From: Candidatus Campbelliibacteriota bacterium
GTDB taxonomy: Bacteria; Patescibacteriota; Minisyncoccia; Phycocordibacterales; CSBR16-193
DNA length: 6,977 nucleotides
Direction of reading: 5' to 3'
Assembly: GCA_007129455.1 (NCBI GenBank)
Contig: SKVL01000002.1
Location: forward strand, 1-6,977
Shown: positions 1-4,772 of the stretch, one piece after another
Layout: each line of letters begins with the position of its first letter
Position numbering within the stretch: the stretch's first letter is position 1
Made by a program: the position numbers and the translations under genes
The notes under the pieces: generated by a model
What the model was told of the DNA's origin: nothing
The model's database searches: none
What the model saw: the letters and a program-made list of their open reading frames with translations, nothing else

Positions 1-128
1 CCGGTAAAGAAGCGGGGAAGGAGACTATAACCAACGCTCTCTTGGGCCTTCTCTTGGCTTTGATAGCTTGGTTGATACTTAACACCATCAATCCCGCTTT
101 GGTGGGTACTATGGGTCTGTTCAACTGA
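1..128 (+). CDS. C-terminal end of a VirB2/TrbC-type pilin-like membrane protein (5' end outside the window)
   Basis: An open frame enters from the left edge (codons in phase with base 3) and ends at TGA 126-128, giving 41 visible residues. It reads as a short charged stretch (GKEAGKETITNA), then a hydrophobic helix rich in Leu/Ala/Ile, then NTINP and a short tail ending GLFN. The pattern GKE..I.NAL.GLLLAL..W.ILNTINP is, from memory, the typical C-terminus of the small two-helix VirB2/TrbC-like 'pilin' proteins that are abundant in Patescibacteria, where they lie in or near type IV pilus or secretion-like gene sets. Only the second membrane helix is visible; the signal peptide and first helix lie upstream. 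A hairpin terminator follows 30 bases after the stop, so this is the last gene of its transcript. Function in this organism is not known. Confidence 0.72.
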   Translation, partial: GKEAGKETITNALLGLLLALIAWLILNTINPALVGTMGLFN

Positions 129-157
129 TCTTATCGTTTAACTATGGATGCTTAATT

Positions 158-191
158 AAAAAAGTCGACCTCTCAAAAGCCGACTTTTTTT
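158..191. terminator. Bidirectional intrinsic terminator between convergent genes
   Basis: The arms AAAAAAGTCG (158-167) and CGACTTTTTT (181-190) pair perfectly around a 13-base loop. The T-run serves the plus-strand pilin gene. The A-run becomes a U-tract on the minus strand and serves the gene that ends at 215. It lies between the two convergent stop codons. Confidence 0.85.
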
Positions 192-214
192 GTAACTTAA
201 AAACAGAGAAGTTC

Positions 215-661
215 TTACGATCCTTTATTTTCAGTCTCCATACTTTCGAAAAGCCAGATGGTTATGTAGTAGAAGATCAATGAAGAGATGATTATGGGGA
301 TGATGGCCGTACCGACCAGCTTGAGAATGGAGGTTAAAGGTGAGCCGGTGAAAAAGAAGATACCGGCGCCGATCATTGTAGCGAAGAAGCTGAAGAATAA
401 TGTAAAGGATATGCCGGCGTATTTGGCGACACCTTTTCTGTCTTTAAGTAGGTGTTCTTTTTCAACTCCGTAAGGAAAAAGCGAGGAGATTAAAAGAAGG
501 CTACATATCCATAGTATCGCGTATAGGAAAAGCGCGTCGTGCCCTCTGGCTTCAAGGAGGTTGTTGATAATCACGTTGACAAGAAAGAGATAGATGGCCG
601 CCATTGTTCCGTACTCGATCCCCGCTCTTTTGATTGATTCCTCTATTTTTCGCTTTGACAT
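215..661 (-). CDS. Hypothetical integral membrane protein with four predicted helices
   Basis: This gene encodes 148 residues that I do not recognise as a named family. The N-terminus is charged and probably cytoplasmic (MSKRKIEESIKR). Hydrophobic segments lie at about residues 19-35, 43-62, 81-104 and 112-137. A charged loop at 66-80 (VEKEHLLKDRKG) separates the two helix pairs, and the tail is short and acidic (ESMETENKGS). No signal peptidase site, catalytic motif or metal-binding cluster is visible. The start is the only good ATG. It has no Shine-Dalgarno sequence, but a TATAAA box lies 8 bases upstream, so the mRNA may be leaderless. It lies 46 bases downstream of the minus-strand gene 708-1094 and could be partly co-transcribed with it. 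It is most likely real because its composition is clearly membrane-protein-like and it ends at a terminator. Confidence 0.7.
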   Translation of the reverse strand: MSKRKIEESIKRAGIEYGTMAAIYLFLVNVIINNLLEARGHDALFLYAILWICSLLLISSLFPYGVEKEHLLKDRKGVAKYAGISFTLFFSFFATMIGAGIFFFTGSPLTSILKLVGTAIIPIIISSLIFYYITIWLFESMETENKGS

Positions 662-669
662 AGGTTTTA

Positions 670-697
670 TTTATACTTTATTTTAACAAAAAAGCAA
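670..697 (-). promoter_or_regulatory. Possible promoter, 8 bases before the start codon at 661
   Basis: On the minus strand, TATAAA (670-675) lies 16 bases from TTGCTT (692-697). The -10 box is good; the -35 box matches the TTGACA consensus at only three positions. Transcription would begin at or just before the ATG, giving a leaderless or nearly leaderless mRNA. Confidence 0.35.
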
Positions 698-707
698 CTG
701 TTTTAAA

Positions 708-1094
708 CTAAGTCAACTCCGACATGGCCAGGTATATCGAAAGCGCCTCAATATCCGAAAGCCCCTCTCCGAAGCCGATCAGGCCCTTGTCGGAGACATA
801 CCACCATGCCTCTTGAATTTTGAACCTTTGAAGTCGAGTCGTATCGTTACTTATATTGACTTGAGAGAAAGATATTCCGCTTGTCGTAATCCCGTACATC
901 TCTCCGTACTCTGTCACGGTAAAGGTATCAGGCTCGGGGTGAGGGGTTAGCACAATGTTATCGTTGGTGTAGAAGATAACCTCCTCGTTCCCGTAGGCTG
1001 AAATACTCCAAAAAGGCGCAAATACCAGGGTTATTATCAAAATATTTTTAATCGACATAAAATATATATTATTTCTTAACCTATTCTTTACCAT
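708..1094 (-). CDS. Hypothetical small secreted protein
   Basis: This gene encodes 128 residues with no recognised domain. A signal peptide is clear: a basic N-terminus, a hydrophobic core at about residues 16-29 (NILIITLVFAPFW) and a likely cleavage after SISA at residue 33. The mature part is about 95 residues, mixed polar and aromatic, without cysteines, and looks like a small beta-rich fold. It contains a run rich in Thr, Tyr and Gly (TVTEYGEMYGITTSG) and an aromatic EAWWYVSDKG segment. The annotated ATG at 1094 gives a 12-residue extension. An internal ATG at 1056-1058 (MSIKN...) would give a more typical signal peptide and is an equally good start; neither has a Shine-Dalgarno site. No terminator is visible before the next minus-strand gene. 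Export across the membrane is well supported; the function is unknown. Confidence 0.65.
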   Translation of the reverse strand: MVKNRLRNNIYFMSIKNILIITLVFAPFWSISAYGNEEVIFYTNDNIVLTPHPEPDTFTVTEYGEMYGITTSGISFSQVNISNDTTRLQRFKIQEAWWYVSDKGLIGFGEGLSDIEALSIYLAMSELT

Positions 1095-1153
1095 AATGGA
1101 TTGTTTTTGTCCATAGTTTCGGTTTGAAAAGGAACTGGAGCCGAAAACGACAA

Positions 1154-1189
1154 CAAAAAAGAAAGAGCCCTTGCTTTTGCAAAGGCTCT
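1154..1189 (-). terminator. Intrinsic terminator for the minus-strand gene 1205-1771
   Basis: The hairpin pairs AGAGCC (1164-1169) with GGCTCT (1184-1189) and TTGC (1171-1174) with GCAA (1179-1182), around a TTTT loop and with one C/A mismatch. On the minus strand it is followed directly by a T-rich run (TTTCTTTTTTG). There is no T-run on the plus side, so it acts leftward. Confidence 0.82.
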
Positions 1190-1204
1190 GGTAGAAAAGA
1201 TCTT

Positions 1205-1771
1205 TTATAGCTTAAAAAAAGCCAAAAGGCACCGGTGGGGGTTGAACCCCCTCTCAATACTTATGCACTTGAGAGAGATGAGGATTCGATCACTCTCACT
1301 CTCGAGGGTTAGCTTTGCACGAGGTGCCAAGTGCCTTCGACAAAAGAGAAAATTTTTTGTCGGTAGAGCTTCTGCCTCATCCAAGGAAACAATCCATGTG
1401 TATAGAGGCATTTCCTTACATTTCTGTTCCAGGGCCAGTGTGAGCCCTTGTGCTCCGACCAAGACTGCGTCTTTGTTTTTCAAAAACTGAAAACATTCGG
1501 TAGCAGTTACTTTAGTAAGAATTGGAAAGATTTTTACGTTGTAAGCTTCACCCTCTTTCATCTTATTGCTTGTTTCTAGGAAATTTTCGCTGTTAAAGCA
1601 AGGATGAATTGTCTTCAGTAGATCAAGGTACTCGGCGTTCTGGACAAATTCGTTTATTTGAAAATCGGAGTCGTAAGGAAACTCCAAGTTACCTGAAACC
1701 TTGACCAGGAAATTGGCAATAGGTGGGCCAAACTTTCTAAATCTCCCCTTTGAAAAAATTTTTTTAATCAC
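1205..1771 (-). CDS. Uncharacterised CPR-type protein with a GAQGLTLALEQK motif
   Basis: This gene encodes 188 residues, starting at GTG (1769-1771). The start is fixed by a strong Shine-Dalgarno sequence, GGGAGG, 6 bases upstream, and by a matching upstream promoter. The protein has no signal peptide or membrane helix, so it is probably cytoplasmic. The central segment at residues 103-131, with GAQGLTLALEQK, then MPLYTW and VSLDEAEAL, and the end RCLLAFF resemble, from memory, a group of short uncharacterised proteins seen repeatedly in Patescibacteria genomes. Those carry GAQG(L/A)..(V/A)..EQK, a W..SFDE segment and a C-terminal CLL.F. No function is known to me and there is no catalytic motif. 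Cysteines are at 58, 93, 118, 144, 169 and 181. The gene is divergent from 1990-2520 and more AT-rich than the metal-gene region to the right. The start is secure; the family link is moderate. Confidence 0.7.
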   Translation of the reverse strand: MIKKIFSKGRFRKFGPPIANFLVKVSGNLEFPYDSDFQINEFVQNAEYLDLLKTIHPCFNSENFLETSNKMKEGEAYNVKIFPILTKVTATECFQFLKNKDAVLVGAQGLTLALEQKCKEMPLYTWIVSLDEAEALPTKNFLFCRRHLAPRAKLTLESESDRILISLKCISIERGFNPHRCLLAFFKL

Positions 1772-1808
1772 TCTCTTCCTCCCTTTTTTTTAATGTACTT
1801 TCGTGATT

Positions 1809-1827
1809 CACTGGAAAATCTTCAGTG
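1809..1827 (-). promoter_or_regulatory. Hairpin in the 5' leader of the gene 1205-1771
   Basis: CACTG (1809-1813) and CAGTG (1823-1827) are inverted around a 9-base loop. The pairing extends to about 8 bp if one bulged G is allowed. It lies just downstream of the predicted transcription start (about 1835) and about 35 bases before the Shine-Dalgarno site. It could stabilise the mRNA or be an operator. It does not cover the ribosome site. Confidence 0.35.
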
Positions 1828-1841
1828 AGAATACTTGATGC

Positions 1842-1870
1842 ATTATGGAAGATATTAAGTACGTTGTCAA
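1842..1870 (-). promoter_or_regulatory. Sigma-70-type promoter for the gene 1205-1771
   Basis: On the minus strand a perfect TTGACA (1865-1870) is followed by a 17-base spacer and CATAAT (1842-1847), which matches the -10 consensus at five positions. Predicted initiation is near 1835, giving a leader of about 64 bases that carries a Shine-Dalgarno site. Confidence 0.75.
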
Positions 1871-1906
1871 ATTTTTTTAAAATAATTTGGTAACTGAGTC
1901 GAAAAT

Positions 1907-1935
1907 TTGAATAGTTTTTGTTTTTGTTGTATGGT
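1907..1935 (+). promoter_or_regulatory. Possible promoter for the gene 1990-2520
   Basis: TTGAAT (1907-1912), a 17-base spacer and TATGGT (1930-1935) match the consensus at four positions each. It is back to back with the stronger promoter at 1842-1870, with 36 bases between the -35 boxes. Initiation near 1942 would give a leader of about 48 bases. Confidence 0.45.
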
Positions 1936-1964
1936 TTTAAAAGTTTCAAACTCGTACTTTTAAA
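1936..1964 (+). repeat. 9-bp perfect inverted repeat between the -10 box and the ribosome site
   Basis: TTTAAAAGT (1936-1944) and ACTTTTAAA (1956-1964) are exact inverted copies separated by 11 bases. The repeat sits directly after the proposed -10 box and ends 9 bases before the AAAGGAGGT site. The position fits a repressor operator or a leader hairpin; the AT-rich composition raises the odds of chance. Confidence 0.45.
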
Positions 1965-1989
1965 GATTTATATAAAGGAGGTAGAGACA

Positions 1990-2520
1990 ATGTTTGTCAG
2001 ATCAAAAGAAACGGTCAGAGATATTCTGGAAGGAGTCTTGGATTATGGAAAATTGCCTTACAATGGACAAAATGAAAAATTCAAAGGCTACATGTTTGAA
2101 GTCCAAGCAGGAGTGAATGAGAGACTGAGTCGGTACCGGTCGAATTGTCTTGCTTTGGGAGAAGAGTGTCGTAAGGAAAAATGTCTACTATACAAAAACA
2201 AGATAGGAAAAAACAGAAAGGGATGGGTCTGTAGAGAGTTTCAGGTCGACTATCCTTCAGCACCTTTTAACTCGAGGTTTCATGTGATTTTCATTGGAAA
2301 TGAAAAAATAGACAAAGAGAAGACCATGGGGCATCTTGAGTACTTGAAAAAACAAGGTGCAAAGTACATCTGTATGGGATGCAAGAATGTCTACGAGGAG
2401 AAGCCCGGGGAGGTTTATGAGGACGGACATGGTAGCCAATACATTGATATGTGTCCTTGTGGTTCGGATATCTTTCTTACTTTAAAATCTTTTCTTAAAC
2501 GGTATAGTCTTGATCATTAG
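1990..2520 (+). CDS. Hypothetical eight-cysteine protein with a C-terminal zinc-ribbon-like motif
   Basis: This gene encodes 176 residues. The ATG at 1990 is chosen because AAAGGAGGT (1974-1982) sits 7 to 8 bases upstream. An upstream in-frame ATG at 1918 lacks such a site and would overlap the proposed promoter. The protein is soluble and basic, with no signal peptide. It has two groups of four cysteines. The first is C53, C60, C65 and C81, in a Lys/Arg-rich stretch. The second is C128-x2-C131 and C155-x-C157 (YICMGCKNVY ... MCPCGSD), a typical zinc-ribbon arrangement. Each group could bind one zinc ion; an iron-sulfur site at the first group cannot be excluded. Zinc ribbons often bind nucleic acid or protein, but no specific function can be assigned. 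It is divergent from 1205-1771 and ends directly at a strong terminator. Confidence 0.75.
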   Translation: MFVRSKETVRDILEGVLDYGKLPYNGQNEKFKGYMFEVQAGVNERLSRYRSNCLALGEECRKEKCLLYKNKIGKNRKGWVCREFQVDYPSAPFNSRFHVIFIGNEKIDKEKTMGHLEYLKKQGAKYICMGCKNVYEEKPGEVYEDGHGSQYIDMCPCGSDIFLTLKSFLKRYSLDH

Positions 2521-2561
2521 AAAAAAAGGCGATGTTTGAAACATCGCCTTTTTCTTTTTTT
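2521..2561. terminator. Strong bidirectional intrinsic terminator
   Basis: A GC-containing stem, GGCGATGTTT (2528-2537) with AAACATCGCC (2539-2548), is flanked by seven A on the left and a T-run (2549-2561) on the right. It starts directly after the stop codon at 2518-2520 and can also end transcription of the convergent gene that stops at 2576. A separate perfect 14-bp palindrome, GAGAGATATCTCTC (2564-2577), lies next to it and overlaps that stop codon. Confidence 0.92.
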
Positions 2562-2575
2562 GAGAGAGATATCTC

Positions 2576-3178
2576 TCACCTGTCTTTTTTTGACGGAATG
2601 AAAAGAAAAGGGAAGACTATGTCGCTCAAACAGCATGGAATAACCACCGCTATGAAGACGATGAAGAAAGCGATCAAAAAGTATCCCAAAGTGAAAACGG
2701 AAGAGAAGACCATAAGATAGAATAAACTGGCGAAGACCGAAAGAAAGACATGGATAAAGTGAGGTGATTTTGTCACCATCGTCGCCACTCCGATCGAGGC
2801 GCCCAAAAGAGCGAAAGAGAGAACGAAGAAACTCTCCTCAATCAAAGGAAGATGAAAATGAATCTCCAGACCCAAGATTGTTGAAGCAAGGAAAGGGAAG
2901 ATGACATCACTCAAACTTCCTATCAATACCGCGCCGAGGACACCGATCAATATCGCCGTCGGCAAGCTCTTTCGGTATTTGTAGAAAAGTCCGGTGGTGA
3001 CCATTGCCGAGACGATGATGTGAGAGAAATGAAAGAGATGGAAAATATCTTCCGAGACGGTAAGCTTCAAGCCGTAGTGGATGAAGAGGACTATAAAAAC
3101 CGCGCCGCCGGTCGCCAAAGCGGTGAAAGGTGCGTGCTCTTTCAGTTCATACCAAACCTTTTTAACATTCTTTCTCAT
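2576..3178 (-). CDS. Polytopic His/Cys-rich membrane protein with an internal repeat (uncharacterised family)
   Basis: This gene encodes 200 residues with about five to six hydrophobic segments after a basic N-terminus (MRKNVKKVWYELKEHAPF). Two halves share the same order of motifs: HFSH (50-53) then LSDVIFPFL (89-97), and HFIH (140-143) then LSDIVFPFL (184-192). This points to an old internal duplication and a two-fold pseudo-symmetric fold. Further possible metal ligands are H34, H45-50 region histidines, H106, H108 and the pair C182-C183 before the second LSD. The ELKEHAPF start and the PCC.SDIVFP end recall an uncharacterised bacterial membrane-protein family, from memory only. A weak AGGA lies about 10 bases before the ATG. 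It follows the gene 3269-4678 by 90 bases on the same strand with no terminator between, so the two are probably co-transcribed. Transport or binding of a metal ion is an inference. Confidence 0.78.
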   Translation of the reverse strand: MRKNVKKVWYELKEHAPFTALATGGAVFIVLFIHYGLKLTVSEDIFHLFHFSHIIVSAMVTTGLFYKYRKSLPTAILIGVLGAVLIGSLSDVIFPFLASTILGLEIHFHLPLIEESFFVLSFALLGASIGVATMVTKSPHFIHVFLSVFASLFYLMVFSSVFTLGYFLIAFFIVFIAVVIPCCLSDIVFPFLFIPSKKDR

Positions 3179-3268
3179 TGATATTTTTCCTGCAAAACCA
3201 ACTCTTTGTCCAAAATGAGACGGTTCACGCCATTGGGTCGGTGCTTGATACTCCTTGTAAACGGATAA

Positions 3269-4678
3269 CTACTCTTTCTTTATTAGTTTACCGGAGACGA
3301 TTCCTGCGATGAAAATGAGGACCATTATCACTGCGAAGAGTAGGGTGCTCCTCTCAGTCGCTTTCTCATCCGCAACAATCAAGGCGATACTCTTTTGAAT
3401 ATCGGCCCCGCTTAGTGTGACGGTATAGCTCTCGAATTCTTTCCAATCTTCCGCAAGAACCTCTCTGATCTCCAAGCTTTCTCCCGGAGCGATCTCGTAC
3501 TTTTTATGAAACTCGGAACCTGCTTCCGCAAGCACCGCTTGGGAGATAACGTCGCCCTCTCTTTCTCTCCACCACTCATTCAAAAGCTCCGCCGCCTTGG
3601 CCGCGATATCACCGGTCAATCTCCCACAACGCTCGTTTCTCTTGGGACCTTGGACATTTCCGGTCTCGTCATACCATTGTTGCAGTGACTTTTCACACTC
3701 CACACTTTTTGCCGCGCTTCCCCCCAAAGGCTCGGCAATGTACTTTTCCGGATCGATCGGCGAGTCTTCCATCTCGAGGTACTCATCCCAGACGGCTGTC
3801 GGCAGTTCCGTTTCTTTGTAATATTTCAAAAGTTCTTCACCCAAAGGTCGGTACTCCTCACCGGTGATCAAGTTGATCGCCGCTACGGCTCCGATCATCG
3901 CCCCGCAGACCGACTTTTCTCCCATGAAACCGCCTCGGCCGAAGTGGAGCATGTATGTCGGTATCTGCGTGTAAGGATGTCCGATCCTCTCTTTTAAAGG
4001 TGTGATCAAGGCATTGAATGCGCCGTAAGAGCAAGAGTTCTCGTAGTGGCCACGGTGGCCCAAAAGTCTGACTTCTTCAATATCCAGCTCAACATAAGGC
4101 CATGGCTGTGCTACGGGCCTTGCGTCGGAGTCCTTTTCCACGATCAGGCTGATCTCAACCGGTGCCTCCGTTTTATTCGTTACCTTGGCATGGATTTCGA
4201 TCCCTTCTCCTTCCTTCACTCTCAGATCTCGATCACTTCCGTTTATGGTAAAAGACTCGATCCGCAACCCTTCTAAAACTTCGTCCTCCGTCTCTTTCAC
4301 CACCGTAACCTCTATCTCTTTGTCTCCCAAGGACATCAAAAACACTCCTTCATACCAACCCCGGTGCTCGTAAGGACTGCTTTCTACCTCTTTGGTCTCT
4401 CCTGCCTTGATATCCCATCTTTCGTAGTGGTATCGGCCGTTCATTTTAAGTTCGATCGTCGTGTCCTCAGCTCCGGTGTTCTCGACAATACCTCGAACCA
4501 CCGTAACTTCATCCATCCCCATAACAAAGTTCTCGCTGTTGCCGTTTATCTCGAACTCGTGAACTATCAGAGTGCTTTCCGTGTCGGCGGAGACCAAGTT
4601 CAAAGTCATAACTCCCAAAAGAGCGGGGAGCGTGATGACCGTCAGTAATGAAAAAAGAAATTTTTTGCTCATGTTCAT
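3269..4678 (-). CDS. Exported, membrane-anchored protein: beta-sandwich domains with an inserted split-Soret/C_GCAxxG_C_C-like domain
   Basis: This gene encodes 469 residues. A signal peptide (1-31, cleavage after VSA) and a C-terminal membrane helix (about 444-463, followed by KLIKKE) place the main part outside the cytoplasmic membrane. Two similar beta-sandwich units are visible. The first (about 37-127) begins VHEFEING; the second (about 137-181) begins RIESFTING and seems to resume at 389-436 (FHKKYEIAPGESLEI). Between the halves of the second lies a domain at about 205-375. It carries C216 (SCSYGAF), PYTQIPTYM, FGRGGFMG (246-253), VCGAM with C258, AAINLIT, C328, and ERCGRLTGDIA with C351. 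These match, from memory, split-Soret cytochrome c and the C_GCAxxG_C_C redox family. No CxxCH exists, so covalent c-type haem is unlikely. There is no Shine-Dalgarno site. ATG 4670-4672 is an alternative start. Confidence 0.82.
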   Translation of the reverse strand: MNMSKKFLFSLLTVITLPALLGVMTLNLVSADTESTLIVHEFEINGNSENFVMGMDEVTVVRGIVENTGAEDTTIELKMNGRYHYERWDIKAGETKEVESSPYEHRGWYEGVFLMSLGDKEIEVTVVKETEDEVLEGLRIESFTINGSDRDLRVKEGEGIEIHAKVTNKTEAPVEISLIVEKDSDARPVAQPWPYVELDIEEVRLLGHRGHYENSCSYGAFNALITPLKERIGHPYTQIPTYMLHFGRGGFMGEKSVCGAMIGAVAAINLITGEEYRPLGEELLKYYKETELPTAVWDEYLEMEDSPIDPEKYIAEPLGGSAAKSVECEKSLQQWYDETGNVQGPKRNERCGRLTGDIAAKAAELLNEWWREREGDVISQAVLAEAGSEFHKKYEIAPGESLEIREVLAEDWKEFESYTVTLSGADIQKSIALIVADEKATERSTLLFAVIMVLIFIAGIVSGKLIKKE

Positions 4679-4692
4679 TATTTAAATTAAAA

Positions 4693-4717
4693 GCTAAAAC
4701 TTGCTTTAAATTTTAGC
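4693..4717. repeat. 7-bp inverted repeat overlapping the possible promoter of 3269-4678
   Basis: GCTAAAA (4693-4699) and TTTTAGC (4711-4717) are perfect inverted copies with an 11-base spacer. The right arm coincides with the extended -10 element at 4710-4718. It could be an operator, or a weak AT-rich terminator for the gene ending at 4773. Confidence 0.35.
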
Positions 4718-4718
4718 A
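4710..4718 (-). promoter_or_regulatory. Possible extended -10 promoter for the gene 3269-4678
   Basis: On the minus strand TGCTAAAAT fits the extended -10 pattern TGnTATAAT with one mismatch in the hexamer. No -35 box is evident. Initiation near 4703 would leave a leader of about 25 bases without a Shine-Dalgarno site. Confidence 0.35.
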
Positions 4719-4746
4719 TGAAAAATTCGTTCGTTTTTTGTTTTGT

Positions 4747-4769
4747 GGATATAAACTTTGGGGATATCC
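4747..4769. repeat. Inverted repeat GGATAT-11-ATATCC next to the 3' end of the CDF gene
   Basis: The arms at 4747-4752 and 4764-4769 are exact inverted copies separated by 11 bases. It lies 3 bases from the CDF stop codon and about 30 bases upstream of the possible promoter at 4710-4718. There is no U-tract directly after it, so it is a poor terminator and a weak operator candidate. Confidence 0.3.
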
Positions 4770-4772
4770 GCT

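Noticed and set aside
1228..1345. A tRNA- or tmRNA-like pattern on the minus strand: a GGGGGTTCAACCCCC T-arm-like hairpin followed by GGTGCC that can pair with an upstream GGCACC.
   Set aside because: There is no D-arm with GG, no anticodon arm of the right spacing, and the acceptor and T stems have mismatches. The stretch lies inside the gene 1205-1771, whose C-terminal RCLLAFF fits its protein family.
1764..1949. Minus-strand 61-codon open frame beginning with TTG.
   Set aside because: It has no ribosome site, is very AT-rich and overlaps the promoter, the leader and the GTG start of the gene 1205-1771. It is best read as non-coding leader sequence.
1918..1989. 24-residue N-terminal extension of the zinc-ribbon-like gene.
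   Set aside because: The ATG at 1918 lies inside the proposed promoter and has no Shine-Dalgarno site, while 1990 has a near-perfect one.
3179..3268. A short frame GTG...TGA (17 codons) whose stop overlaps the ATG of the gene 2576-3178, and an in-frame N-terminal extension of that gene.
   Set aside because: No ribosome site at a proper distance and no plausible start codon for the extension. The membrane protein's natural N-terminus at MRKN fits well.
3257..3293. Inverted repeat GTAAAC ... GTTTAC around the stop codon of 3269-4678 as a terminator.
   Set aside because: The arms are only 6 bp with a loop of more than 20 bases and no U-tract.
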